Shown: positions 20,461 to 32,909 of the stretch, piece by piece
Layout of the letters: each line of letters begins with the position of its first letter
Numbering within the stretch: the stretch's first letter is position 1
Assembly: GCA_030340625.1 (NCBI GenBank)
Contig: JAOPHQ010002368.1
Span: 1 to 64,000, forward strand
Direction: 5' to 3'
DNA: 64,000 bases
Source: Merluccius polli
Lineage: Eukaryota > Chordata > Actinopteri > Gadiformes > Merlucciidae
Position numbers and translations under genes: made by a program
Notes under the pieces: model-generated
What the model saw: the letters and a program-made list of their open reading frames with translations, nothing else
The model's database searches: none
What the model was told of the DNA's origin: nothing

Positions 20461-21380
20461 GTCTTAAAAAAAAAAAGTTTTGTGGATTTGTAATAAACTG
20501 GGTTATTTATTTATTTTATTTTGTATTTCATCATCATATATTAGTAGCATATTCGTTTATATATATACTAGTTGTCCCTAGTTTTCATACTAGTTGTCCC
20601 CTGCAACACAAATTGAGTTTTGTTTTTTATTTTACTTTTTATTTTTACATATTAGTTATTATTTCACACATTAGTAGCCTGTTTGTTATATTTGTTTTAC
20701 TCTACCCAGTTATCATCATCCATCAGTCCAACATAACAATGTTCACATAACAGTTATGCTCACATAACCTGTATGAATTCAACTTCCACAAAATCCCAAT
20801 AGCTGCATAATTTACCCCTTTTAGAGACAGCATGCTAGACAAATTACAGCACTTACCCTCATGAGGAGACATTGACATCTGCTCATGCAAATTATATGCA
20901 GCCTGACAACACCTGACCCATTATCTTTTCCAGTTCAACTTCAGTATTTTGTTATCTGGATGACAGCAGATTTCAATTAGCAAAGTCTACACTCATGTTT
21001 CATTTTTTTGGTTGTAAAGTCTAATGATCATATAGGCTGATTAATAGGCCTGTATAATAAAAAAGAATGATGATCACTTTAAAAAATAGTATTCTTCTAA
21101 ATTAATATATTAACAAAAACATTGTGACTGGTGATAACTCTTGCTTTGAGAAATTACAAGATCAAAGTAGCAATGCCTTCAGTTTTGTCAACATCCTATT
21201 TACTTGACCCATCTTTAGTTCCTAACGGACCACTTCATCAACAGAACAGGAATATGCCATAGAGAATATCTGTACACAATGGTAAATGCACTGTGTCTCT
21301 GCGTTATCAATACTTAGGGGCATTAGGCCATTGAGTGGCGACGCTACTTTTAGGTGCTTATTCTATTAATTGCACAGTCA
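20461..21380. other. AT-rich intergenic DNA
   Basis: Contains a short direct repeat ATACTAGTTGTCCC (near 20566 and 20588). No gene was seen. Confidence 0.5.
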
Positions 21381-21389
21381 GGTTTCCTG

Positions 21390-21422
21390 GTATGGCTCCC
21401 TCGGTAGACCAGGGAGCCATAC
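21390..21422. repeat. perfect 12-bp hairpin
   Basis: Arms GTATGGCTCCCT and AGGGAGCCATAC around a 9-nt loop, at the left edge of the gypsy remnant. Confidence 0.9.
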
Positions 21423-21459
21423 GCCCTGTAGATGCAAAGGTCAGTGCTATTAATCAGAC

Positions 21460-21979
21460 CTCGACCCACCACAAAGAAGGAATTGATGTGTTCCCTTGGT
21501 ATGGTGGGCTATAGAAGTTGTTCGTAGAAACCTCTCCACCATTGTAGCCCCTTTAACCGGTTTGCACAAGGCAAAGGCCAACTTTCTGTATCTCCAGTGT
21601 TTAGCTAGACTGTCCTTTCAGACTCCAAGTTGACACCAGCCATATAGGAGCCGATACAGGGTTGTTGCACAAGACGATGAGCAAGGGGTGGAACAACCCG
21701 TTTTCTGGGAAGTTTGAGTCTCACCAGTATATCCCGTTCTGTTAGAAAGAGGCACTCTCTTTACATTTAGTTTTACAGCATTTTGAGGTGTATGCCGGTT
21801 CCCCTGCTGTTCCTGTTGAAGTGTATACAGATCACAACCCACTCACTTTACTGCACTCTCTTCAGAAGCCGAACCGGCGGCCGAGACGCCGGCGCCTCTT
21901 TCTTCGGGCCTACGCGTTAGACCTCCGCCACATCAAAGGCAAAGGGCATGCGGTGGCTGGTGCTCTGTCCAGGGTGTAG
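21460..21979 (+). pseudogene. Ty3/gypsy pol remnant: RT tail and RNase H, no integrase
   Basis: The interval 21480-21600 reads like the reverse-transcriptase connection region (FPWYGGL, then a PL..L pattern) but with stops. From about 21628 an RNase H domain can be read with its expected acidic residues (VDTSH, KEAL, YTDHNPL), an in-frame stop just before KEAL, and the motif LRHIKGKGHAVAGALSRV near the end. The gag and 5' pol are absent upstream, and integrase is missing downstream. Described as a dead copy. Confidence 0.88.
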
Positions 21980-22139
21980 TTTGTTGTGTTTGCATTTGTT
22001 ATCCCATACGGCTACATCATCAAGCCGGACCATTAACCGTGGGTTTTATTGTAAGTCCTTTGTTCTGATGAATGCTTATGGTTCGGCTCAGTTGGGTAGA
22101 TGTCACGGGGTTTGTCGCCTATTGCGCCATCTTAAAGGG

Positions 22140-22153
22140 ATGGGGGGGGGTGG
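22140..22153 (+). other. polypurine tract of the gypsy remnant
   Basis: AAAGGGATGGGGGGGGGTGG (from about 22134) directly precedes TGTCACGG, the usual arrangement of plus-strand primer and 3' LTR start. Confidence 0.7.
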
Positions 22154-22154
22154 T

Positions 22155-22640
22155 GTCACGGCCCTGGCCTCTCTGCATTTAACCCCTGTCTTTGTTGCAG
22201 GGCCTGTGGAGAGAGACAGCAGGTGGATCTGCACTAACGATGAGCAGCCTCACTTGCTGCAAGGTTTTGAAAGAGTCAGCCCACAGTCTGGATATCCCTT
22301 GCCTGTCTGGTGTTGCAGCCTTTCGTTTTGTACTTCTATTCCTTTGAGAGGATATAGTTTTGTTTTCGTGGCTTTCGTTTTTTAGTTTAGTCCGTATGTT
22401 GTTTTGGTAGTTTAGGAACTACTGCTGCCGGGTCCTACGGCCCGCAGCGTGGTTGACCCAGCAGTCGCTCCTCCTTTTGTTCTATTTGGCCAGATCTCCT
22501 CACATTTTTGTTGGTTATGTTCATTTTTGGGTAAGCTGTGTCCCTTTAATGAATTCATTCCTTTGTTCATTTTGCAATTCAGTTAATGTGATGTCTCATG
22601 GGTTGAGCAGATCCGGGAAGGGGTTTTAAAAATTTTAAAC
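22155..22640 (+). repeat. 3' LTR of the gypsy remnant (end uncertain)
   Basis: Begins TGTCACGGCCC after the polypurine tract; many teleost gypsy LTRs start TGTCACG. I see no clear CA end or target duplication, so the right border is approximate and the LTR may be truncated. No 5' LTR was found in the window. Confidence 0.6.
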
Positions 22641-22750
22641 ACATTTTTAAATGCACCCAAACCAATCACATTTGAACAATATTTTTCTTTTACTTGTATA
22701 GGAAGTAGCCTATACACGTTGAAAGAAAACATTTAGATAAAACATAACAT

Positions 22751-22779
22751 GTGCTATGTGTTAGAAATACACATAGCAC
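22751..22779. repeat. 11-bp inverted repeat
   Basis: Arms GTGCTATGTGT and ACACATAGCAC with a 7-nt loop. Confidence 0.85.
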
Positions 22780-23399
22780 GGACAAAACCTCCCAATCCTT
22801 TCTTATGACGCTAGGTTGGGATATTGATATTGGCATTGAGCCTTCACATCAGTGTAACAGCAGACACGTTGGTTTGTACTTGCCAAATAGGCCTAAGGAT
22901 TTGTCTAGTGCTCTGTGAATACCTAGTATTGGATGAGAAATAAGTCTGCCAAACATTCACTTTGGCAAATATTAATAACACTGAACAGCTGCACAAAACT
23001 GTCTTTCTTCCTGGTGCCTATTGTATTATTGAGGCCACTTTTTATAATGTTTTTATTTATTTGTAAAGAGAACACTAATCGGATGGTGCTTGAAATATTT
23101 CTATTGTTTGGTTATTGGCCTGTAATGTATTGATAAAGGTATTAGATGTATTTGCCTGTTTGAAACTTGCAAGAGAGCCAACACATATCTCTTCAGTGGC
23201 TTTATTTGAAATTAAGCAACAAATCCGTATGGATAACAAAGCAAAGAGCTTTAGCTAAATGCAAAGCATGCCACTTCATCCACTGTGTTCCTCAAACAAA
23301 GATTAGAGCAAATATGTACAGAACAGCTCATGGTTAAACGCAAACTTATATAGAATCAAATTCAAGTTATGCTTCCAGCAGAGTTCAGTAGCCAATCAA

Positions 23400-25390
23400 A
23401 TGGCTCAATATATAAGCGAATAATTATAATAGTGTTATTGCTGAACAAAAAAAAACATAATTAAGCCATGAAGTGTATAAGTGTATAATGTTGAAAGAGC
23501 CAAGAAGTACCATTAGAGAGCAAGGTTGCTCTCCTGCAAGGATGTCTGCTTCACAACCGGCCCTATAGCCTCCTGGTCCTCTGCTGCCCGGCACCACGGA
23601 TGCGGACCACTCTTCCTCAGCCTCGCTCAGCAGAGAGGACATGGTCACAATAGAGCTGAATAAAAGACATACAAGTAGGCTCCTGTTTTAAAGAGGGGTT
23701 AACTTCTGTGATAGATTTCCAGTTCTATTCACGCGCGTACCGAGGGGCTTTGGAAGGCAACACTGCTAAGTGCAGAACACAAGTGGGGAGCACTATGGTC
23801 CCCTGATACTCTGTGCTCGCTTGATCGTTCAAAGATTAATGGTTTTTCCAAGAACAATAAGAATAAGAATTTACCTGTTTTGTCTTGTCCGTGAGTTACA
23901 AAAAATGTTGTGTGCTTTAATAAAATAAGTCTGTGGTACACGATGGGAGCGATTCACAACCAGATGACAAGCACTTCAATTCACACTAGACCTGTGGCAG
24001 TGGCACCCTGTGTATTCTCACCAAAAGTTCCCCTTGAAGAACCATCAGTAGCAGCACTTTAGGGACTAAAGCATGCCTCGCACTGCGATGCTGAAGCAAA
24101 GTGCTTATGACACAGCTTGTCCTTTTTGCAGGGGTCTACACTCCTCAAAACACATCAACAACAGTTGAGAATATAGAGGGGGTGGGGGGTGCTCTTGGCC
24201 CAGCTGCAAAAGCGAGTCCGTCACAATGATGGCCTCTCAGCTGACCCAGCGTGAACCTGTAGCAGACTGCACAGCCAGAGAACCTTGGCCTTATGTTCCC
24301 TCCCATAGGCCTGCAGTCTCACAAAATGACTGAGGCGATTCCTGCCAACATTTAGAGGAGAGGGGGTGGAGGGCAGGGACTAATTGCGTTGACCAGACGT
24401 CCCGGTTTGTCCAGGATTGTCCCGGTTTCAAGCTGGTTGTCCAAAGTTCCCAACAAATATCTGTAATACTCTAAAATGTTTTCAACATTCACGATCAAAT
24501 TGTTTTCACCACAATTTTGTCAATCATTTTTTAATTTTAATTTTAAATATTTGCTGCTGAAAGGTGCAGTCACTGGGTGTGGTTGGGGGTTTGAAAATGT
24601 GGCTACCCTAGGATTAATGCACACAAGTAAAGCCTGTGAGCATTTGACCTCATGTGTATGTGTGTTACCGCCTTCACTACGCTTGCACGTGTCTGAAGTG
24701 GCAGGCCGCAGGATGCCCTCCTCGTCCATGATCTCTTGAAAAGCTGGCAGAGGAGAACAATAATAATCAAAGCTCCTCTTGCATTTGTCTTCCTGGCAGA
24801 ACTCTAATCTCTGGGGGTTTATTGTCATCAGACAACTGCAGTGTCAAAGGGAGCCAAGGTGGTCACAGCTCTCTTCGTTCTCTTACTGATTACTGGCATT
24901 CCTTAAAATAATAATAAAAACAGCAATGGATTTGGGTTGTCCCTTGCCAATGTTTACTGAGCAAAATCAATACATTTTATTCTTGGTGGACTATGCCAGC
25001 AGATACTCTGCGCTGCTATGCTGCCTTGCATGGTAATCATCAGGGCCATCGCTAAATAGCTGCTGTTGATGTTCATCAGAGTTGGCATTCCTGGAACTAT
25101 ACTTATGGGCCAGGCGATCGACAATTATGGGTGACCCCGTATATGCAGTGTGTAGGTTGTGCTGAAATCAAGAGACTATATGCGTACATCGGTACAGTTT
25201 TTGCCTGCAACAGCGAGTCACAGGCTGCAAAGCAGATGGTTGCCTGCACTGCTGCCACAAGCACTCTCCTACAGACGAAGACACAGGACTGTTCTCCGTT
25301 CCACACAAACTTCTGCTGGGCTGCCCCTTGGCCTGCGTGGTGACGAGGTATTCCTAACTGAAGCATATTTTCTCAAGTTAATGTTAATGT
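23400..25390 (-). other. possible unassigned coding exons
   Basis: Minus-strand intervals with coding-like peptides and acceptors: about 23655-23520 (acceptor CTTTTATTCAG, peptide MSSLLSEAEEEWSASVVPGS), about 24806-24665 (acceptor CCCCAG, peptide LEFCQEDKCKRSFDYYCSPL), and about 25340-25110. I recognise none of them, phases do not chain cleanly, and 25131-25343 is also open on the plus strand. They could be exons, alternative 5' exons, or chance. Confidence 0.2.
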
Positions 25391-26350
25391 GATTCTCTCA
25401 ACAATAACAGATAATGAAAGAAAAACACTATCCAAATTATACCGGATAAAATCTCATTGGAGATTTATATGCAAACTATGTGCAAAGTGGTAGAAAAATC
25501 TAAGTCTATCAGTGTTATTCAAAAGTGCAACTCATTAAGAATTTGAATATATAATACATTCTGACAACTTGCTGTGGAAAAAATACTGAATATTGCATTA
25601 GGTACGGTATCTTTTTGTGAACTGCCCAACACCAAATCCATTTTAAAATGGAGGATTTTGCACTCAGAGGAAAACAAAAACAAAGATCAGCTTCATGTTC
25701 CAGTAACCAAGTTTCTGGTTGGAAACTATGAGAAATAGAGCTTTCTGCACTAAATCAGCAGCACTCGTCCACCCAACCATCCCAGCCTACTGCATCCCTT
25801 TGCACAAAGGAAGATGAAAACAAGTGTGATTAGATTTTCTCAGGCAACACATTAATCTTACCCGACGACTCACAATTTTCTACAAGATCGTAGGCCAGGC
25901 CCACAAAACCAATCATACCCACGGCCAATTTGCAATTCTAAAATCTTGTAACTACGAACCTGTGCTCATGTGACAGAAAATGTCACAATGTGTTGCATAT
26001 ATTTCTATTTAAATTACCTATTGGGGTCACTCCCACATTTGTTAGTCAATGAACAATTCTGCTCAGTTAGTCATCTTCTCTCTTTTCTAACCCAATTAAT
26101 ATTATTTATTTGATGTTATGTTATGTTAACATTATTATGTATGTATATGTATCCTATTTGAATATATACTAGGCTATACTTTTTCATTTCAAGTATGATA
26201 CTATATACTATATATGCATGTGTTGTATGTGTGTGTGTGTGTGTGTGTGTGATTTTTTCTATATATTTTCACTGTCAGGGTGCTTCTACATATATGATAC
26301 ATGTTTTGCTGATAGAGGCAGAGAGGTGTGTGTGTGAGTGTGCATGTGCG

Positions 26351-26357
<7 letters not shown>

Positions 26358-26396
<39 letters not shown>
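26358..26396. repeat. (GA)n microsatellite
   Basis: Pure GA array following GT-rich DNA (26227-26251 and 26325-26357). Confidence 0.95.
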
Positions 26397-26400
<4 letters not shown>

Positions 26401-27854
26401 GTGTTCGTAATTACATGCAACCTACCTGCTCACTACGCCACAAAACAGAAAGTGAGAGTCTCCACTGAGATATATGATTCATGTTCGACAATATTTGTTC
26501 AAGTTAGCAGAATGACTGCAATGGCTTCTTCCGGTTGTCTGCCCACTGATCAGATTCAAGGAGCTCACGAAACACGTGCTTTGTTCTGTCGGTGGAAGGA
26601 GCCGAAATCATTTAATTTGGCTTGTGTTTCTCTGTAATCCCTAAAGGATACAGGCTTTCATTTCATGGTGTGTACGAGGGCACTCGCCAAGCTATCTATA
26701 TCTTGAACACGTGTAATGACTCCCCATATGTTCATATGGGGCCATAACACCACACAGAACGCACGCGTGCGTATCATAAGGTCATCAACCGTGTAATGAA
26801 AAGCTGCATTTATTATGATTGATTAACAGTGAGAACTGCTTTAATGTACAGTATACATTTAATTGAAGACAACTACAGAACCCCCTTAATGCGTTCCTTA
26901 TTGGTATTTCTACCAAGGGTAAACTCATCTTTGAGTAATCCCCTGGCTGTCTCTATAGAAACGTCTTCCTCCATATACATAGCAGACGGTGTTTCATTTG
27001 AAACCTTTACCTCAAATGTAAAATGACTGAAATGACTGAAATTACTTTATGATGCAGCGAGTCAATCTTTCCTCATTGTGGTGGAGAAGATGATGGGGTT
27101 TTTTTTGTAGTTCATTTTTTAGTTAATCAAATGTCGTTATTTCAAATCTATGCACAGATACAGCTGTGGACTGAGTCTGCTGCTCTACTTGACATTCTGG
27201 ACTAAAGACAGGATAACTGCATCTCTGCAATATTCCTCGCGAGCCTCCCGACCTCCACCACCTGCCCATTAGACGAGGTACGATGGGAGAGAGCATGACG
27301 TGCGAGACATCTTAACCCAAGGAAGCTACGTTTGGTGGGGAGCTTCTCTAATGATCTCCCGATGCCACTCTCAATTGAAGAGGAAGGGAAAAGGAAATGG
27401 CTGAATTCAATTCACAGCGGCATAGCCAATGAGTGGAGACATTCAGCAGCGAACGTGTCACACAGGACTACCACTGCAAGTGTTAAGGAGCTCATTGCCT
27501 CCGGGGGTCATCCATGCTAACATCTGTGTACCCCTGAAACCCTGAGGTGCTTCGGATGTGAAAAAACTCAAACCAAATCGTTCGTCTAATATTATGCAAT
27601 GCACGCTTCGCCCAGAAATATACTGCTTTCGCATTTGCACTTTGGAGGCCAGGCCTTGATTATTGTTATGCAAATCAATTAAATCAAAAGTATTTTATTG
27701 TGTGACCACCAAACAGGATACTTTCACATGGTGGCTTTCAGAGGCCAGTCTGCAACTGCAAGGTTTATAAAACAACATATATATTAATGTCAATTATAAT
27801 TTATATTGATGCCTTCCATTTGGCTTGATTCAGTTGTACCTTTATTTCATCTAA
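26397..27854. other. intergenic, no gene seen
   Basis: Contains a 9-bp-arm palindrome CCCCATATG-TT-CATATGGGG at 26722-26741 and otherwise unremarkable unique-looking DNA. Confidence 0.5.
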
Positions 27855-27881
27855 TTATTATTATTATTATTATTGTTGTTG

Positions 27882-27972
<91 letters not shown>
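27855..27972. repeat. (TTA)n microsatellite
   Basis: About 118 bp of TTA with a short TTG interruption. It creates poly-Ile reading frames on both strands that are not genes. Confidence 0.97.
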
Positions 27973-27974
<2 letters not shown>

Positions 27975-30900
27975 CAGTGTCTGTGTTTCTTCTGTGCTTT
28001 ATGATGAAGAAGGTCATCATAAAGCATTGATATTTTTCAATTTCACATAACAAGATTTATTTGCAAGCAATCTGAGAGACTAATGATTAAATTATGACTT
28101 CTTCTTGAGATGATTAGAAAATTAAAAGTTGGTGACATGATATATTGTTGTTACTGTTTAATTCAGTATGTATTCATTCTTAGTGTAGTCACTTTTCTTG
28201 CATGAGAAAAAGCAAAGCTAGACCAAAGCTTTTTTGAAAACACTGTGGCAAATCATAAATGAATAAATATATAAATAAATAAATAAATAAATACATAAAT
28301 GAGTTTTGTTACTTCAATCCCTGATGTCCTAAATAAATGTGAAGCATGCCATTGCGAATTATGACAACTGTTCATGTAATGTCGCCTAATATTAGCGAAG
28401 AAGAAAGGGGGAACGTCTCCCTCCAGACTCCTTTTGGCTTCTGCCAGACAACTTGCTCAGAAACACACCTCCCAACCCTCCAGCAGAGGGGAAATCTCAT
28501 ATCTGCCCTCTAAAGTTGTCCCTGCGGGCGCTGGGGCTGACTGGGTCAACATCTCGTTGGGGAGATGAAGATTGCTAGTGAGCCCAAAAGTACTCCAAAC
28601 GATGCTGCTGGAAGAAAATCCTCCCTTTTTATGTTAAGGGTTTATCTGCTGCCTAAATCCAGGATGTGTGTGTGTGTGTGTGTGTATCTATAGTGTATGT
28701 TATTTTTTTAATAATAGAAGAATTAAATTAAATGTCTCGCTGGAAATGTCATCTACTGGGGTTCATTTGCCTCTGTTTTGCAATTTTGTACACATTGAGA
28801 GAATCCACGCAGACCTCCGCTGCATTTCTTCCCTTCGATGCCAAATACAGAAACAAAATAACAGTTTGACACAAGACTGCTTCCGAGAAATGTTTGTGAA
28901 AAAGGTAGTAGTTGTATTTCAGACATCGTTCTCTCAATTTGTCTTGGAGGCTATTATTGTAGACAGTGTAAACCTTCTGGAATCACGCGAGGACATCGGC
29001 AGCCCTCTCTATCTCTCTCTCAGCGTGAAGCTACAGACGCCTTCTATCACTTGATTGATTAAAGATGCCATCAGTGTTGAGAGCTATATTTACATCTTTT
29101 TGTGTTTTGTGTCATTTCTGTGAAGTATGAGGTGGGTAGGATAAAGGATGCCGACTCTTTTTTTCTCTTGAGCCACCACTGTCTCCCAACATATCTGTAC
29201 ACACTGAAGGGCTACACAAAATACAAAAAGTGGCTTGAACATTTTAAGGATTAACAACTTTGTACATTTAACAATAATAATAGTATAGTAATAATGTTGT
29301 TAAGGGCAATAATCATTCCACAAATAGAAATGCATGTTGTGCAAAATCTATTACGTTTTTGTTATTATATTATAAAATACTATTATAAGTAAACTATTTT
29401 AAGGTGGCTCCAGTCTTAAAATAGTATTGCATGTGTCACGAAGAAAAATGAATGAATAGGAGAATTATTTACGGCAGAGCACAATCTTAGTACACAATTG
29501 AAATGAAAAAAAAGACATTCAAGTACGGCTAGGAGGGTCATGTATTCACTTCGTTTTTATCATTTGCTGTAGGGGCCTACTGCACATTGGAAGAGCTTCC
29601 CATGGCGTATGCCTGTCAAAATGTAGACCCACTCACTTAATTAAATGTGTCAGGTAGAAGTTGGCCTTTACATTGATGCCACCTCCAGGGGGACTTTGGG
29701 AAGATGTAACATTTTGCCAATCTGTGGATTTTTCTGGGCTCCTGCTCCCCTAGACATGGGCTGAATACCAGCAGTTTTACATTTACTTTAATATTATCTA
29801 ATGTGTTTTATAGTCTGAATGACGGCTCGTAGATGACACTTGGAGCCATAGAAATGGAGATGGAGAATACTAAATCTCATCCACAAAAAAACCTTGTGTC
29901 CACACACTCGGACACACGGTTAACATCGAACAAAAATGCCCGACATTTAAACTAAATTTTATTTATCAACATAATCGGCACATAAATAGCCACGGGTGTT
30001 GACATCGTTAGCTAACAATTGGCTCATGAAATGGATAAATCCAATGTCATGTGATAGAGCGGTGATACTTGTGACATTGATCCTCGACCCAAAATATATG
30101 ACCCGCCAATGCCTTCAAGCTGACCAAGCTATCACACATCCCCAATATTGAAACTTATTACTAAGAGTAGTCCTGAAGGTATAGGAGGCACAGGAAACCT
30201 CGCTGTGATACCATTCTGGCTGGTGAAAGAAACCCATTTCCCATCTAAAGAAAAGAGACACGATAGGCTATAAGGCACGTTTTAACATTCACCGCTTTCA
30301 TTGCTACTCACAAACAGACAAGTCTGCTGTCTGTTGTCTGTTGTCTGACAGTCTATTCAAGTCTGTCAGACAACAGACTCATAGAGAATTCGGGGGCCAA
30401 TAGAGAATTTGTGAAATCATTTTGTGTCTTCATTTACAGGTGTACCACATCCAATAAATAATTGTAATTGAAAGCTGTTCTTTAGTCTTGCGTTGTTGTC
30501 ACATGGGATTGCACCCATGTTGCAAGAGAAAAGAGTGAACAAGCTGAGGCCAAGCATTGTATTGCAGTATTTGTTTTACAACAATAACATGCGGGCATTG
30601 ATTGGACGCTACATTTTCTATTGCATTGTAGGACTTCTGACAAATAAAACTGGCCTGATGGAGTCCATAAAGTGTGCCACGTAGCGAAAAGGTAATGATT
30701 TTTTTTTTGCAGGCCTACCTCTCTGTCATCAATAACTTTAAAAGCATATCATTCCTGTTATGAACTACTGTAGATCTTAATACTGAAATCCAATAATGAG
30801 GAAATCCCAAAATAACAGCTCTCTTGAGGGTGGTGTATTTCAACTCCTCCTTTTTCCCCTTGAAAGGTGGATTAAAGCCCATCCAATCCCCACGGTCAAT

Positions 30901-31730
30901 GCAGTAGGTAGGTTGCCCCAGGTAAAGGCAGCAGAACAGTCACCGGCTGATTTAATTTTGCTAAGCTGTCTCAACGGGACGCGAGGACAGGCTTGTGCCT
31001 AACGCCGTCTTCATTACACTCCCAGAGCACATTGCCGTCATTTTTACAGACAATCCATCTGCTGTTGTAAACCCTGTTTTGTCAGGAGTTGTTAGCTCCT
31101 CTGCCCACCGGGGATGTGTGCCATGGGCTATTATTAATCTTGTTTGTTTCACATTTTCTCGCTGGGAGCTATAGTAGACCCGGCGTTCTCCGCGGACGTT
31201 CCCCTTTCACAGGCATAATCAATGCTGTACGTAAGTGCAGATTATCGCTGAGACCTGTGAAGGCGCGACGGCGGCTGGGAGGTCTCTAAGTGTGACCTTG
31301 TGAATGAGACGAGAGCAGATAGCGGGAGAGGATCCGCCGGTCCCCCCGGTTGTTATTTTGTGCCGTTGTTGGTGATCTCGTCTCTTTGGTGTTCGCCGCG
31401 ACTAAACAAAGCAAAACATATCGGTTCTGAGATGTATTCAGAATAACAACCCTTTGACAATAAGTGTTTGGTTTACAAATGACATGAAAAAGAATTCATG
31501 GTTAGGATAAAAGCATGAAAATATGAGAGGAATTCATAGGCGGACAACAAACAACATTTGTATTGCACTTCAACAGAGGTGTGATGTGTTAAAACATCAG
31601 CTTAAACAAAGAGACCTATTAATACGTATGTATTTATTAATAGGCCTGGGCCTTGGTAATATGTATGCATTTATTGAACACCTACAGCTCGCATATATTT
31701 TCCCCGGGCAAAATTGCGGCAGCTAGAATA
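27973..31730. other. intergenic, no gene seen
   Basis: Contains an AAAT-like run near 28262-28292, a GT array at 28665-28685, and the hairpin at 30336-30378. The interval 31010-31330 is CpG-richer and unique-looking and could be conserved regulatory DNA. Confidence 0.45.
30336..30378. repeat. perfect 16-bp hairpin
   Basis: Arms GTCTGTTGTCTGACAG and CTGTCAGACAACAGAC around an 11-nt loop. Short CTGT/CTGTTGT repeats precede it. Confidence 0.92.
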
Positions 31731-32089
31731 ATCATGATGGGTCCAGGTGCGCAACAAATATACGGGCCCCTATCACGTTGCTTAAAACGATGACAGAAAC
31801 AACAACGCTTTGGAAAATATTTGCACAATAAATCCCACATTGCATGTCACAATTTAACATGGTATTGAAAAGTTAAATAATATGCTTTATTTAGCAAATA
31901 CATTTGATTTATTGTTATCTGACATGCTGACTGTTATGTAGTGGCAAAAAAACATTTTGTTGGTGTAACCATCAGTGAGATGATGGGATCATTTATCATA
32001 TAGCCTACGTTAAAGAAAGATCTTCTCGTCATTTCGTAGACGTGGACCTGCGTCAACAATTCATAGGCATTGGTGGGGGGGGGGGGGGG

Positions 32090-32198
32090 CGGTATTTAAA
32101 TTACATAGGGGGCCCGCGGCTCTGCAGATCCGGGCCCGACACCCGGGCCCATGCATGTTGCCCTGGGCCCCGCTGCACCAGCTGAAGCTACGCCACTG
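32090..32198 (-). mobile_element. single-ended hAT-like remnant
   Basis: Ends with the inverse of CAGTGGCGTAGCTTCAGC, a common teleost hAT terminus, preceded by GGGCCC-rich subterminal DNA. No matching left end or target duplication was found. Confidence 0.5.
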
Positions 32199-32209
32199 CA
32201 CTATACTGA

Positions 32210-32276
32210 GTGCCAGAGAGAGAGGGAGAGAGACAGAGACAGAGAGTGAAAGAGGGGAGAAAGAGAGAGAGAGACA

Positions 32277-32320
<44 letters not shown>
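32210..32320. repeat. GA-rich array
   Basis: About 110 bp of GAGA with GACA interruptions, directly next to the hAT-like terminus. Confidence 0.95.
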
Positions 32321-32322
<2 letters not shown>

Positions 32323-32858
32323 TTAGCTCAGGTGCTAGGAGAGCTACAGCTATAGTGCAGCACAGAGCAGCTAGGTCGGCACCATTAGAACCAATGTAAA
32401 TAAGACGCATCAGAGTCTCTCCTGGTGGAGAGTAGGAGAGATTAACGGCATCATCAGAACTATCGATTTACGACATATGCCGAGGTCGGGTGCTTATACA
32501 ATAACCTTACACCATACATATCCGACAAGACATGAAAACATCTCTACACAATCACAGACAGGCAACATACAGTACTGTAGTGTATGGAGCCGTGATGGAA
32601 ATCCCCTGCCACGTATACATACCACCGTACAAAACACAGAATAACCCGAACCTGTGATGCAACAGCCAGGCTGCCCATCTCGCTCTCCTCCTCCACTCTT
32701 CAACATGTTAGGCAAAAAGGTTTTTGTTTGTTTGTCTTTTTTTTCTTCTGTCGCTGTTTTTGTGTTTGGATTTCTTGTAATGTTTGTCGGGGTTGTTTTG
32801 TTTGTGTGGACCCCAGGAAGAGTAGCCAACGTTTCTGCCCCGGCTAATGGGGATCTTC

Positions 32859-32862
<4 letters not shown>

Positions 32863-32907
<45 letters not shown>
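32863..32907. repeat. (GA)n microsatellite
   Basis: Pure GA, about 45 bp. Confidence 0.96.
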
Positions 32908-32909
<2 letters not shown>

